Assembly (NCBI GenBank): GCA_023406225.1
Contig: JAEXWS010000011.1
Coordinates: forward strand, 1 to 20,550
Length of the DNA: 20,550 bases
Direction of reading: 5' to 3'
Source of the DNA: Bacillota bacterium
GTDB lineage: Bacteria; Bacillota; Clostridia; Oscillospirales; Oscillospiraceae
In this document: positions 6,308 through 13,292 of the stretch, piece after piece
Position numbering within the stretch: position 1 is the stretch's first letter
Layout of the letters: every line of letters starts with the position of its first letter
Notes under the pieces: model-generated
Told to the model about the DNA's origin: nothing
Seen by the model: the letters and a program-made list of their open reading frames with translations, nothing else
The model's database searches: none
Made by a program: the position numbers and the translations under genes

Positions 6308-7028
6308 ATCGAAGAGTATCCACGCCGCTGTAAAGCTCTCCCGCCTGCGGCTCCGCGCCGCTGAGGGCAAACAGTTCCTCCACGGTCACGAACCAATACC
6401 CCTGGGCCTGGAGCGCGTCCACGATGCGCAGCGCCGCGTCCACGGAGGCCGGATAGATATCGTGCATCAGGATGATGCTGCCCGGACCGGCCTCCTTCAG
6501 CACCATGCGCGTCACCTTCTCCGCGTTTTTCAGCTCCCAGTCCCGGGAGTCCACGGACCAATGGGCCATCGGTACGGTGATAAGACGGCGATCCTCCTGG
6601 TCGATCAGCCCGTAAGGGGGCCGGAGCCAGTACGTCCCCTCTCCCAGGATCTCCCGCAGCCGCTGGTCCGTCTCCCGGACCTCCCACAAAATGGCCCCGG
6701 CTTCCGCGCCCTGGAGCCGCACATGTCCCCAGGTGTGGTTCCCCACTTGATGCCCCTCCGCCTTCATGCGCTCCACCAGGTCCCGGTTCGCCTCGATCTG
6801 CTCTCCGATCAAAAAAAAGGTGGCGCTGGCGCCCCGTTCCCGAAGGCCGTCCAGCAGCCGGGTGGTGGTGATGCGCCGGGGGCCGTCGTCAAAGGTCAGG
6901 GCGATATATTTCGTCTCCTCCTCAATTTCCGCCTGCGCGTCCGCCGCCACGGGTCCTTCCTTCGGACCGGTGCACAGCACGACCAGCGCCAGGGCGGCGC
7001 ACATCCAAAAAAGGCGCTGTCTCCGCAT
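6306..7028 (-). CDS. Secreted polysaccharide deacetylase (NodB/CE4 family)
   Basis: The 240-residue protein should remove acetyl groups from a cell-wall or extracellular amino-sugar polymer (peptidoglycan or chitin-like) using a divalent metal. An N-terminal hydrophobic segment (about 7-20) following MRRQR acts as signal peptide or anchor. The NodB core follows with all catalytic motifs: TFDDGP (45-50, catalytic base and metal Asp), GNHTWGH (metal-binding His pair), RPPYG, DSRDW, and IILMHD with its late His. Compared with sporulation deacetylases (PdaA, PdaB) it is a minimal single-domain enzyme; the exact substrate cannot be told. The ATG at 7028 is chosen because GGAGGG lies 7 nt before it; the in-frame ATG at 7049 has no ribosome binding site. 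It is convergent with secG and divergent from the lipoprotein gene. Confidence 0.92.
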   Translation of the reverse strand: MRRQRLFWMCAALALVVLCTGPKEGPVAADAQAEIEEETKYIALTFDDGPRRITTTRLLDGLRERGASATFFLIGEQIEANRDLVERMKAEGHQVGNHTWGHVRLQGAEAGAILWEVRETDQRLREILGEGTYWLRPPYGLIDQEDRRLITVPMAHWSVDSRDWELKNAEKVTRMVLKEAGPGSIILMHDIYPASVDAALRIVDALQAQGYWFVTVEELFALSGAEPQAGELYSGVDTLR

Positions 7029-7186
7029 TCGCTTTCCCTCCGTTTTCATGCAGAGGTAGTGTATGCAGGCGCGCCGGATTTACACAAGTCAAAAATTGTT
7101 GTCGCTTTGTTTCCAAAATGTGATGATACCTTTCGGTCCTTATGATACAAAGAACCCGTAAAAGGAATGGAAAGAAGGTGACTTTA

Positions 7187-8389
7187 TTGCGATATTTTAT
7201 TATTTTATTGACCTTTTTAGGGGTTCTTTCCGGCTGTGGGCCTGTCCGGTCCCAGCCTGAGGCGCCGCCGGAGGACGAGACGCCGGCGCGCGCTCCCTTG
7301 GAGGATCCCGCGGAGCCGCTCCCGGTCCCCCAGGACTGCGCAAAGCTGGAGGACGCGGCCCTGGCATGGTTTCAAAATGAGTTTTTCGGCGGCGCCGCCG
7401 ACGCCTATGACTGGGACAGGGACGTGCGGAATCCCCGCCCGCAGTTTTTGACCTCCCTGTACGACGAACCGGCGGAGATCGACCTGGCGGAGCTCCTCTA
7501 CATGGGCGGACCGGAGGCGGGCGTGATCGGCGACGCGGAGCGGCAGGACCTGCTGGACCTGGGCTTCCCCACGGCGGTCCCCTGGCAGAAATACACCACG
7601 GCGGCCATCGACGCCTTTTTGCTGGAGCACCTGGGCCTGACCTTGGCGGAGACCCGGGGCAAGGGGCTGGAGGAGCTGAGATACCTCCCCGCCTACGACG
7701 CGTATTATTCCTGCCGCAGCGACGCGAACAGCGGTCCCGTGACCCTGGACGGCGGCTGGACCGCTCCGGACGGCACCGTGACCCTGGTCTATCATGGGTC
7801 CATCCAGGTGACGCTGGCTCCACAGGATGACGGCTCCTACCGCTTCGTATCCAACCTTCTTCCCCTGACGGCCGCGGAGCTGGACTGGTTCCAGAATGAT
7901 TTTTTCACGCCCGCGGGCGCGGCGAACGCTTTTCTCACCTGCGCCTATGAAACGCCGGAGAACATCGATCTGGCCGAGCTTTTGTACAACGGACTTTCAA
8001 ACGAGGACCCCCGCATGGGGCCGGAGCGGGCCGCGCTGGAGAGCCTGGGCTATCCGCTGGAGATGGACTGGCAAAAGAGCACGGTGGAGCAGATCAACAG
8101 CCTGCTGGAGACGTACGCGGGGCTCTCTCTGGGCGAAATGTCAGGCCTGGGCCTGAACCGCCTCACCTATCTGCCCGCCTACAGGGCCTATTACTCCAGC
8201 CACGGCGACTGCAATTCCATCCTGCCCGACCTGTCCTCCGGCCGCTTCTCCGCGGGCGGGCAGGTCCGTCTGGTCTATGGGCGGTACGGAGATGAGCTCT
8301 GGGAAACCGCCTTGGTCCGGCGGGACGCGCTCTCTCGGACGATCTCCCAGGGCGGGTGGCGGTTTGTGTACAACCGCCCGCTTGCATAA
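7187..8389 (+). CDS. Lipoprotein with a tandemly duplicated unknown domain
   Basis: The product has 400 residues from the TTG at 7187. That start has AGAAGGTGA 5 nt before it; the upstream in-frame ATG at 7142 and GTG at 7178 have poorer sites. A signal peptide ends in lipobox LSGC (Cys17), followed by a Pro/Glu-rich linker to about residue 50, so the mature protein should be lipid-anchored outside the membrane. Two homologous domains follow (about 56-225 and 228-400). Each opens with LDWFQNDFF or LAWFQNEFF, then IDLAELLY, DWQK or PWQK, GLSLGEM or GLTLAET, YLPAYRAYYS or YLPAYDAYYS, and VRLVYG or VTLVYH, and ends near YRFV or WRFV. The family is not recognised. The duplicated extracytoplasmic domain suggests ligand or surface binding, but no catalytic motif is seen. 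It is monocistronic with its own terminator; no convincing promoter was found in the 7029-7186 gap. Confidence 0.85.
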   Translation: MRYFIILLTFLGVLSGCGPVRSQPEAPPEDETPARAPLEDPAEPLPVPQDCAKLEDAALAWFQNEFFGGAADAYDWDRDVRNPRPQFLTSLYDEPAEIDLAELLYMGGPEAGVIGDAERQDLLDLGFPTAVPWQKYTTAAIDAFLLEHLGLTLAETRGKGLEELRYLPAYDAYYSCRSDANSGPVTLDGGWTAPDGTVTLVYHGSIQVTLAPQDDGSYRFVSNLLPLTAAELDWFQNDFFTPAGAANAFLTCAYETPENIDLAELLYNGLSNEDPRMGPERAALESLGYPLEMDWQKSTVEQINSLLETYAGLSLGEMSGLGLNRLTYLPAYRAYYSSHGDCNSILPDLSSGRFSAGGQVRLVYGRYGDELWETALVRRDALSRTISQGGWRFVYNRPLA

Positions 8390-8393
8390 AGGA

Positions 8394-8431
8394 GACAGCC
8401 CCGCGCCCGTTGGGCGCGGGGCTGTCTTTTT
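8394..8431. terminator. Terminator after the lipoprotein gene
   Basis: GACAGCCCCGCGCCC (8394-8408) pairs perfectly with 8412-8426 across a 3-nt loop, followed by TTTTT. It begins 4 nt after the lipoprotein stop and adjoins the stop of the convergent zinc-ribbon gene. Confidence 0.93.
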
Positions 8432-8819
8432 AAAACAACACGGCGAGGATGCCCGCGAAAAAATTCAGCACGATGATGCCCAACACGATCCAGATCAAAA
8501 TGCTGAACGGCGTTTTTGTCCGCTCCGACCGCTGCGGCGGGCGGCGGACCGGCTGGGGCCGGGCGGCTCCGGGCCGCTCGCGGACGGCGCTCTGGTCCAG
8601 GCCGGTCCGCCGGCGCTCCCGCTCCTCCTCGTGCAGCTCCCTGTGGACAAAGGACCCTGCGTGGCCGCGCTCATTGAGGCCGTCCACCCGGACCACATTG
8701 CCGTCGGGATCGATGCGGGCCCCGCGCAGGGGCTGGTTGAACGCGCCGCACTTGGGGCAAAAATCATCCACATCGTAATCATATGTCCTGCCGCAGTCAT
8801 GGCACCGGACCTTCCGCAT
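8430..8819 (-). CDS. Zinc-ribbon protein with C-terminal membrane anchor
   Basis: This 129-residue protein is of unknown function. It opens with a rubredoxin-like zinc ribbon (CHDCG near residue 6, CPKCG near residue 22). A charged Arg/Glu/Pro-rich, probably disordered middle follows (about 55-100). It ends in one hydrophobic helix (FSILIWIVLGIIVLNFFAG), so the ribbon should face the cytoplasm in a tail-anchored way. The ATG at 8819 is used because GGGGAGG lies 7 nt before it, whereas the upstream ATG at 8846 overlaps the TATAAT of the promoter. It may be a membrane-tethered regulatory or assembly factor like other zinc-ribbon membrane proteins of Firmicutes, but nothing in the neighbours fixes its job. 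It lies just downstream of the ribosomal operon terminator and is transcribed on its own. Confidence 0.75.
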   Translation of the reverse strand: MRKVRCHDCGRTYDYDVDDFCPKCGAFNQPLRGARIDPDGNVVRVDGLNERGHAGSFVHRELHEEERERRRTGLDQSAVRERPGAARPQPVRRPPQRSERTKTPFSILIWIVLGIIVLNFFAGILAVLF

Positions 8820-8844
8820 GGGACCGCCTCCCCTCTTTTGTCTC

Positions 8845-8873
8845 ATTATAGCACACCTCCGGAGCTTTGCAAA
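8845..8873 (-). promoter_or_regulatory. Promoter of the zinc-ribbon gene
   Basis: Minus strand: extended -10 TGCTATAAT (TATAAT at 8845-8850) and a weaker -35 TTTGCA (8868-8873), 17 nt apart. Transcription from about 8838 excludes the ATG at 8846 as start codon. Confidence 0.6.
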
Positions 8874-8883
8874 GGAAAATGGG

Positions 8884-8941
8884 CATCAAAAAGCCCTTTG
8901 TCACGGGACCATGGTTCCCATGACAAAGGGCTTTTTTGATG
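8884..8941 (-). terminator. Long hairpin terminator ending the ribosomal operon
   Basis: This is a 58-bp near-perfect palindrome centred on ACCATGGT. Its arms include AGCCCTTTGTCA and TGACAAAGGGCT with A- and T-runs outside, broken by two single-base bulges and one C/T difference. It starts right after the rplQ stop (8944-8946) and separates the operon from the promoter of the zinc-ribbon gene. Confidence 0.88.
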
Positions 8942-8943
8942 TC

Positions 8944-9288
8944 TTATTTCACCAGCTCGATGAGGGCGGTCTCGGCGGCGTCGCCGCGGCGGACGCCGGT
9001 GCGGATGATGCGGGTGTAGCCGCCATTGCGCTCCGCGTAAGAGGGAGCGATCTCCTTGAACAGCTTCTTGCACACATCCTCGCGGGTGATGAAGCTCATG
9101 GCCTGCCGGTAGGCGGCCAGGTCGCTCTTCTTACCGAGGGTGATCATCTTCTCGGCAAGGGGCTTGATCTCCTTGGCGCGGGTAACGGTGGTCTCCATCT
9201 TGCCGTTGTCCAGGAAATCGGTGACCTGCTGACGCAGCATCGCCATGCGCTGGTCGGTGGTTTTACCGAGCTTACGGGTTCCGGGCAT
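8944..9288 (-). CDS. rplQ: 50S ribosomal protein L17
   Basis: The 114-residue L17 binds 23S rRNA near the exit tunnel rim. The family start MPGTRKLGKTTDQRMAMLR, the middle KEIKPLAEKMITLGK and the C-terminal YTRIIRTGVRRGDAAETALIELV are all present, and the length is usual. The ATG at 9288 has AAGGAGG about 9 nt before it. It is the last gene of the operon, 53 nt after rpoA. A 7-bp GC hairpin (9317-9335) lies in that gap just before the ribosome binding site and could modulate L17 output. Confidence 0.97.
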   Translation of the reverse strand: MPGTRKLGKTTDQRMAMLRQQVTDFLDNGKMETTVTRAKEIKPLAEKMITLGKKSDLAAYRQAMSFITREDVCKKLFKEIAPSYAERNGGYTRIIRTGVRRGDAAETALIELVK

Positions 9289-9316
9289 TTCGGTTTTCCT
9301 CCTTGTAAGGATTTGG

Positions 9317-9335
9317 CCGCGGGTCTGCCCCGCGG
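9317..9335 (-). other. Small GC hairpin between rpoA and rplQ
   Basis: CCGCGGG/CCCGCGG form a perfect 7-bp stem with a 5-nt loop. No T-run follows, so it is not a terminator. It may stabilise or pause the transcript ahead of rplQ. Confidence 0.4.
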
Positions 9336-9341
9336 ACGGTC

Positions 9342-10292
9342 TCAGTTGTTTTCTTCGTCAGCCAGATGGAGGCCCATCATCGCCAGCTTGTTGATGACTT
9401 CCTCCAAAGACTTGCGGCCCAGGTTCCGGACCTTCATCATCTCGTCCTCGGTCTTAGAGATCAAGTCCTCGACGGTGTTGATGTTGGCGCGCTTGAGGCA
9501 GTTGAAGCTGCGCACGCTCAGATCCAGTTCCTCAATGGTCAGCTCCAGCACCTTATCCCGCTGGGCCTCCGCCTTCTCCACCACGGTAGGCTTGCTGCCC
9601 ACGTTCTCAGAGAGATCGGTGAAGAGGGTGAAGTGGTCGCACAGGATCTTGGCGCCCAGGGACACGGCGTCCCGGGCGGAGATGGTGCCGTCGGTCCAAA
9701 CCTCCAGCGTCAGCTTGTCGAAGTCGCTGGAAGCGCCTACGCGGGTGGGCTCCACGGTGTAATTCACCTTGTACACGGGGGTATAGATGGAGTCCACGGC
9801 GATGGTGCCGATGATGTTCTGCTGGGGCTTGTTCCGGTCCGCGGGCACATAGCCGCGGCCGTGGGACAGGGCGATCTCCATGTTGAGCGTGGCGCCGTTG
9901 TCCAGGGAGGCAATGTGCATATCCGGGTTCAGGACCTCGACCTCGCCGTCGGCCTTGATATCGCCGGCAGTGACTTCGCAGGGTCCAACCGCCTCGATAT
10001 AGACTGTTTTCGCGGTTTCACTGTGCAGTTTCGTCAGGAGGCCCTTCACATTCAAGACGATCTCCGTCACATCTTCCTTCACACCGGGGATGGTGGAAAA
10101 CTCGTGCTGGACGCCGGCGATCTTGATGGTGGTCGGCGCGGTGCCAGGCAGAGAGGAAAGCATTATGCGGCGGAGCGCATTGCCCAGGGTCGTGCCGTAT
10201 CCGCGCTCCAGAGGCTCTACCACGTACTTGCCGTAGGTAGCGTCCCCCGGGGTCTCGATACACTCGATCTGGGGCTTTTCAATTTCAATCAT
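9342..10292 (-). CDS. rpoA: RNA polymerase alpha subunit
   Basis: The 316-residue alpha subunit dimerises to start RNA polymerase assembly and contacts promoters and activators. The N-terminal domain (about 1-230) has the dimer motif GYGTTLGNALRRIMLSSLPG and the beta-contacting region ending TDGTISARDAVSLGAKILCDH. A linker leads to the C-terminal domain (about 245-310) with the helix-hairpin-helix LSVRSFNCLKRANINTVEDL and MKVRNLGRKSLEEV. The start is the ATG at 10292 with GGAGGG 7 nt upstream; the frame's earlier ATG at 10331 lacks a site. It lies between rpsD and rplQ as in other Clostridia, 87 nt after rpsD, the longest gap in this half of the operon. Confidence 0.98.
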   Translation of the reverse strand: MIEIEKPQIECIETPGDATYGKYVVEPLERGYGTTLGNALRRIMLSSLPGTAPTTIKIAGVQHEFSTIPGVKEDVTEIVLNVKGLLTKLHSETAKTVYIEAVGPCEVTAGDIKADGEVEVLNPDMHIASLDNGATLNMEIALSHGRGYVPADRNKPQQNIIGTIAVDSIYTPVYKVNYTVEPTRVGASSDFDKLTLEVWTDGTISARDAVSLGAKILCDHFTLFTDLSENVGSKPTVVEKAEAQRDKVLELTIEELDLSVRSFNCLKRANINTVEDLISKTEDEMMKVRNLGRKSLEEVINKLAMMGLHLADEENN

Positions 10293-10379
10293 GCAGTTAC
10301 CCTCCTTCATCTTCTCATTGCGGCGATACAACGCTGCATGCCGCCGACAGTTCGTACCATTCTCGAGGGTTTCCTCCGA

Positions 10380-11006
10380 TTACTTGGAGTACAACTCGAC
10401 GATGAGGTGCTCCTCGATGGGAAGATCGATGTCCTCGCGGGCGGGTTCTGCAATAACTTTGGCCACGTTGTTCTTGTCCATTTCCAGCCACTTGGGGACC
10501 ACGCGGGACGCGTTGGCCTCCAGGGAGCCCTTGAACTTATCCAGGCTCCGGGAGCCTTCCTTCAGCTCGATGACCTCGCCGGGCTTCACCAGGTAAGAGG
10601 GGATGTTGACCTTCTTGCCGTTGACGGTGAAGTGGCCGTGCAGCACCAGCTGACGGGCCTCGGCGCGGCTCATGGCGAAGCCCAGGCGGTACACCACGTT
10701 GTCCAGCCGGGTCTCCAGGATGCTCAGCAGGTTCTCGCCGGTCATGCCGGCCTTCTTGTTGGCCATCAGGAAGTAGTCGTGGAACTGGTTCTCCAGCACG
10801 CCGTAGTAGCGCTTGGCCTTCTGCTTCTCACGCAGCTGCAGGCCGTACTCGGAGAGCTTCTTGTTTCTCGCGTTGCCGTGCTGGCCGGGAGCGTAGCCAC
10901 GACGCTCGATGGAGCACTTGTCCGTATAGCAGCGGTCGCCCTTCAGAAAGAGCTTCTGGCCCTCTCTGCGGCAAAGGCGGCAGACTGCACCGGTATATCT
11001 AGCCAT
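10380..11006 (-). CDS. rpsD: 30S ribosomal protein S4, zinc-binding form
   Basis: The 208-residue S4 binds 16S rRNA early in small-subunit assembly. The N-terminal part carries four cysteines (Cys9, Cys12, Cys26, Cys31) that mark the zinc-binding S4 type. The S4 RNA-binding domain follows (about 97-160, RLDNVVYRLGFAMSRAEARQLVLHGHFTVNGK). It ends in the usual hydrophobic tail. AGGAGGT precedes the ATG at 11006 by about 10 nt. Position between rpsK and rpoA is typical of Clostridia; in Bacillus subtilis rpsD stands elsewhere. S4 is a known translational autoregulator in other bacteria; no S4 leader is claimed here. Confidence 0.98.
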   Translation of the reverse strand: MARYTGAVCRLCRREGQKLFLKGDRCYTDKCSIERRGYAPGQHGNARNKKLSEYGLQLREKQKAKRYYGVLENQFHDYFLMANKKAGMTGENLLSILETRLDNVVYRLGFAMSRAEARQLVLHGHFTVNGKKVNIPSYLVKPGEVIELKEGSRSLDKFKGSLEANASRVVPKWLEMDKNNVAKVIAEPAREDIDLPIEEHLIVELYSK

Positions 11007-11030
11007 ATTGCTTGTTACCTCCTCTTTCGA

Positions 11031-11438
11031 TTACACGCGGCGGCGCTTCGGGGGGCGGCAGCCGTTGTGGGGGATGGGCGTGACGTCCTTGATCATGGTC
11101 ACTTCCAGGCCCACCGCCTGCAGGGCGCGGATGGCGGCCTCACGTCCCTGGCCGGGGCCCTTGACAAAGACCTCCACGGTCTTCAGTCCGTGCTCCATGG
11201 CGGCCTTGGCGGCCGTCTCGGCGGCGGTCTGGGCCGCGAAGGGCGTGGACTTCTTGCTGCCGCGGAAACCCAGGCCGCCGGAGGAGGCCCAAGAGAGCGC
11301 GTTGCCCTGGGAGTCGGTAACGGTCACCATGGTATTGTTGAAAGAAGAGCGGATGTGGACCTGACCACGCTCGATGTTCTTCTTTTCACGGCGGCGGCGG
11401 ATGACCTTCTTGCCACCGGAAGCTTTTGCTGTTGCCAT
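11031..11438 (-). CDS. rpsK: 30S ribosomal protein S11
   Basis: The 135-residue S11 forms part of the small-subunit platform near the E site. Family motifs are clear: HIRSSFNNTMVTVTDSQGNA, WASSGGLGFRGSKKSTPFAAQ, VFVKGPGQGREAAIRAL, and the C-terminal DVTPIPHNGCRPPKRRRV. Length is slightly above the usual 129 because of a basic N-terminus (ASGGKKVIRRRREKKNI). GGAGGG lies 9 nt before the ATG at 11438. It follows rpsM by 15 nt. Confidence 0.98.
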   Translation of the reverse strand: MATAKASGGKKVIRRRREKKNIERGQVHIRSSFNNTMVTVTDSQGNALSWASSGGLGFRGSKKSTPFAAQTAAETAAKAAMEHGLKTVEVFVKGPGQGREAAIRALQAVGLEVTMIKDVTPIPHNGCRPPKRRRV

Positions 11439-11453
11439 ACCTGATCTCCCTCC

Positions 11454-11819
11454 TTACTTCTTCTTGTTCGCAATGGTCTTCTTGGGACCTTTGCGGGTGC
11501 GTGCGTTGGTCTTGCTGCGCTGGCCGCGGACAGGCAGGCCTCTGCGATGCCGGATGCCGCGGTAGCAGCCGATCTCGTTCAGGCGCTTGATGTCCAGGGC
11601 GGTCTGGCGGCGCAGGTCGCCTTCGACGGTATAGGCGTCGATGGCGTCACGGAGCTTCTGCTCCTCGGCGTCGGTCAGATCCTTAACGCGGGTGTCGGGG
11701 TTGATGCCCGTCTGCGCCAGGATGTCCTTGGCGCTCTTTCTGCCAATGCCGTAGATATAGGTGAGGCCGATCTCGATACGCTTATCCTTCGGCAGGTCAA
11801 TACCGGAAATACGTGCCAT
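11454..11819 (-). CDS. rpsM: 30S ribosomal protein S13
   Basis: The 121-residue S13 sits in the head of the small subunit and bridges to the large subunit. The N-terminal helix-two-turn-helix part (MARISGIDLPKDKRIEIGLT, GIGRKSAKDIL) and the basic C-terminal tail (GLPVRGQRSKTNARTRKGPK) are as in the family, at normal length. A clear ribosome binding site (GGAGGT type) precedes the ATG at 11819. It is between rpmJ and rpsK. Confidence 0.98.
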   Translation of the reverse strand: MARISGIDLPKDKRIEIGLTYIYGIGRKSAKDILAQTGINPDTRVKDLTDAEEQKLRDAIDAYTVEGDLRRQTALDIKRLNEIGCYRGIRHRRGLPVRGQRSKTNARTRKGPKKTIANKKK

Positions 11820-11845
11820 ACTTTTAAAGCACCTCCAATTAAATC

Positions 11846-11959
11846 TTAGCCCTGTCTCTGCTTATGCTTGGGATTCTCGCAAATGACCATGACACGGCCT
11901 TTGCGGCGAATGACCTTGCACTTTTCGCACATGGGCTTCACGGACGGTCTTACTTTCAT
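11846..11959 (-). CDS. rpmJ: 50S ribosomal protein L36, zinc-binding form
   Basis: This is the 37-residue L36, one of the smallest ribosomal proteins. The product starts MKVRPSVKPMCEKCKVIRRK and ends NPKHKQRQG. The zinc ligands Cys11, Cys14, Cys27 and His32 mark the zinc-containing form. The ribosome binding site AAAGGAA is about 12 nt from the ATG, longer than for its neighbours. It lies between infA and rpsM, the standard position. Confidence 0.96.
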   Translation of the reverse strand: MKVRPSVKPMCEKCKVIRRKGRVMVICENPKHKQRQG

Positions 11960-12011
11960 AGCAGATAACCATTCCTTTCAGCGGTTTCAAGTCTTGTGAT
12001 ACGCCCGGCGC

Positions 12012-12230
12012 TCACTTGCTGCGCCAGGTGATCCGGCCGCGGGTCAGGTCATAGGGAGACATCTCCACAGTCACCTTGTCGCCGGGCAGAATCCTGATGA
12101 AATTCATTCTGAGTTTTCCGGAAATATGTGCCAAAATCGTGTGTCCATTTCCAATGTCTACCTGGAACGTCGTGTTGGGCAGGGATTCCACCACTACGCC
12201 CTCCACCTCAATCATGTCGGATTTTGCCAA
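12012..12230 (-). CDS. infA: Translation initiation factor IF-1, TTG start
   Basis: The 72-residue IF-1 binds the ribosomal A site during initiation. It is a single OB-fold with the family pattern MIEVEGVVVESLPNTTFQV, HISGKLRMNFIRILPGDKVTVEMSPYDLTRGRITWR. The start codon is TTG (complement of 12228-12230), fixed by the conserved AKSDMIEVEG that follows and by GGAGGG 7 nt upstream. That ribosome binding site lies inside the last codons of the KOW-protein gene, whose TAA is 3 nt before infA, so the two are probably translationally coupled. A rare start codon may keep IF-1 below the level of ribosomal proteins. Confidence 0.97.
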   Translation of the reverse strand: MAKSDMIEVEGVVVESLPNTTFQVDIGNGHTILAHISGKLRMNFIRILPGDKVTVEMSPYDLTRGRITWRSK

Positions 12231-12233
12231 ACG

Positions 12234-12518
12234 TTATCCCTCCTGGTCCGGATGAACCTCCTCGCGGTACCCCGCGAGGGTCCTGCGAAGCTCACTGTTT
12301 GTGATCTTCTCGTCGCTTTTGATCTTTTCGGAAAGCCGGGTCTCGTCCGCGGCCACAAACAGCACATGACGGCGCTTTTTGCGCTTGGGCTTCTCCACTT
12401 TCCTGGATTTTCCGTCCGCCAGCAGGAGATATTCCCCCTCCACCGCAAGAACGGCGAAGAGTTTTCCCTTATCCCGGCCGGCGTCGGACCGAACGATATT
12501 TGATTTTGCAATTTCCAT
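12234..12518 (-). CDS. KOW-domain RNA-binding protein (L14e/L6e-like)
   Basis: The 94-residue protein has an N-terminal KOW-type beta barrel (KSNIVRSDAGRDKGKLFAVLAVEGEYLLLADGKSRKVEKPK, about 5-50) resembling the eukaryotic/archaeal L14e group. A basic patch (KPKRKKRRHV) and a charged C-terminal helix follow. A small KOW protein between map and infA is a recurring feature of Firmicutes ribosomal operons; it is presumed to bind RNA or the ribosome, but its role is not established. The ATG at 12518 is in a short 18-nt gap after map. The 3' end carries the ribosome binding site of infA. Confidence 0.85.
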   Translation of the reverse strand: MEIAKSNIVRSDAGRDKGKLFAVLAVEGEYLLLADGKSRKVEKPKRKKRRHVLFVAADETRLSEKIKSDEKITNSELRRTLAGYREEVHPDQEG

Positions 12519-12536
12519 ACGTTACTTTCTCGCGTC

Positions 12537-13289
12537 TCAGATGGCGGGAGCCGTCAATATCTCCGGCTCGCCATCGGTGATCAGCACCGTATTCTCATAG
12601 TGGGCGGCCCACTTGCCGTCCAGCGTCTTGACGGTCCAGCCGTCGGAGAGCTGCTGGATGGCCGCGGAGCCCGCGTTCACCATGGGTTCGATTGCAAGGG
12701 TCATGCCCCGCAGAAGCCTGGGTCCCCGGCCGGGATGGCCGTAGTTGGGGATCTCCGGCGCCTCGTGCATCGCCGCGCCCACGCCGTGACCGACGTATTC
12801 CCGGACGATGGAGTAGCCGTGGCTCTCCACGTAGCTTTGAATGGCTGAGGAAATATCCAGCAGCCGGCAGCCTTCCTTTGCAAACCGGATGCCCTCGAAA
12901 AAGCTCTGCCTGGTCACATCGATCAGGTCCTGGGCCTCGGGAGCGATCCTGCCGCAGGGAAAGGTGGCCGCGCAGTCGCCGTGGAATCCGCCAATGTACG
13001 CTCCCACGTCCACGCTGACGATGTCGCCCTCGGCCAGGACCCGTTTGCCGGGGATGCCGTGGATGATCTCGTCGTTGACGCTGACGCAGGCGCTGGCCGG
13101 AAAGCCGTTATAGTTGAGAAAGGACGGGACCGCGCCTTGTTTGCGGATAAAGTGCTCCACTGCGCTGTCGATCTCCTGGGTTGTTACGCCGGGCCTTACC
13201 ATTTCCCCTGCCAAGGCACGGGCAGCCGCGGTAATTTTTCCGGCACGGCGCATCAGTTCGATCTCGTGGGGGGATTTGAGCGTGATCAT
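12537..13289 (-). CDS. map: Methionine aminopeptidase, type I
   Basis: The 250-residue enzyme removes the initiator methionine from new proteins. The pita-bread fold metal ligands are all visible: Asp94 (VSVDVG), Asp105 (HGDCA), His168 (GHGVG), Glu201 (IEPMV) and Glu232 (HYENTV), with the substrate-binding His77 (NDEIIHGIP). Length is that of the short type Ia enzyme without an N-terminal zinc finger. The ATG at 13289 lies 3 nt after the adk stop and uses GGGGAG within the end of adk as ribosome binding site, so the pair is coupled. Confidence 0.98.
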   Translation of the reverse strand: MITLKSPHEIELMRRAGKITAAARALAGEMVRPGVTTQEIDSAVEHFIRKQGAVPSFLNYNGFPASACVSVNDEIIHGIPGKRVLAEGDIVSVDVGAYIGGFHGDCAATFPCGRIAPEAQDLIDVTRQSFFEGIRFAKEGCRLLDISSAIQSYVESHGYSIVREYVGHGVGAAMHEAPEIPNYGHPGRGPRLLRGMTLAIEPMVNAGSAAIQQLSDGWTVKTLDGKWAAHYENTVLITDGEPEILTAPAI

Positions 13290-13292
13290 GCC

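Noticed and set aside
5982..7145. 387-codon plus-strand frame over secG and the deacetylase
   Set aside because: It overlaps secG in another frame and runs antisense to a deacetylase with full catalytic motifs.
10293..10379. Possible short leader peptide (16 codons) between rpsD and rpoA
   Set aside because: The nearest GGAGG is about 12 nt from its ATG and there is no attenuator-like structure after it.
9366..11444. 692-codon plus-strand open frame antisense to rpoA, rpsD and rpsK
   Set aside because: It is a shadow ORF caused by high GC and codon bias of the well-identified minus-strand genes; it has no ribosome binding site and a His/Leu/Gly-rich artefact composition.
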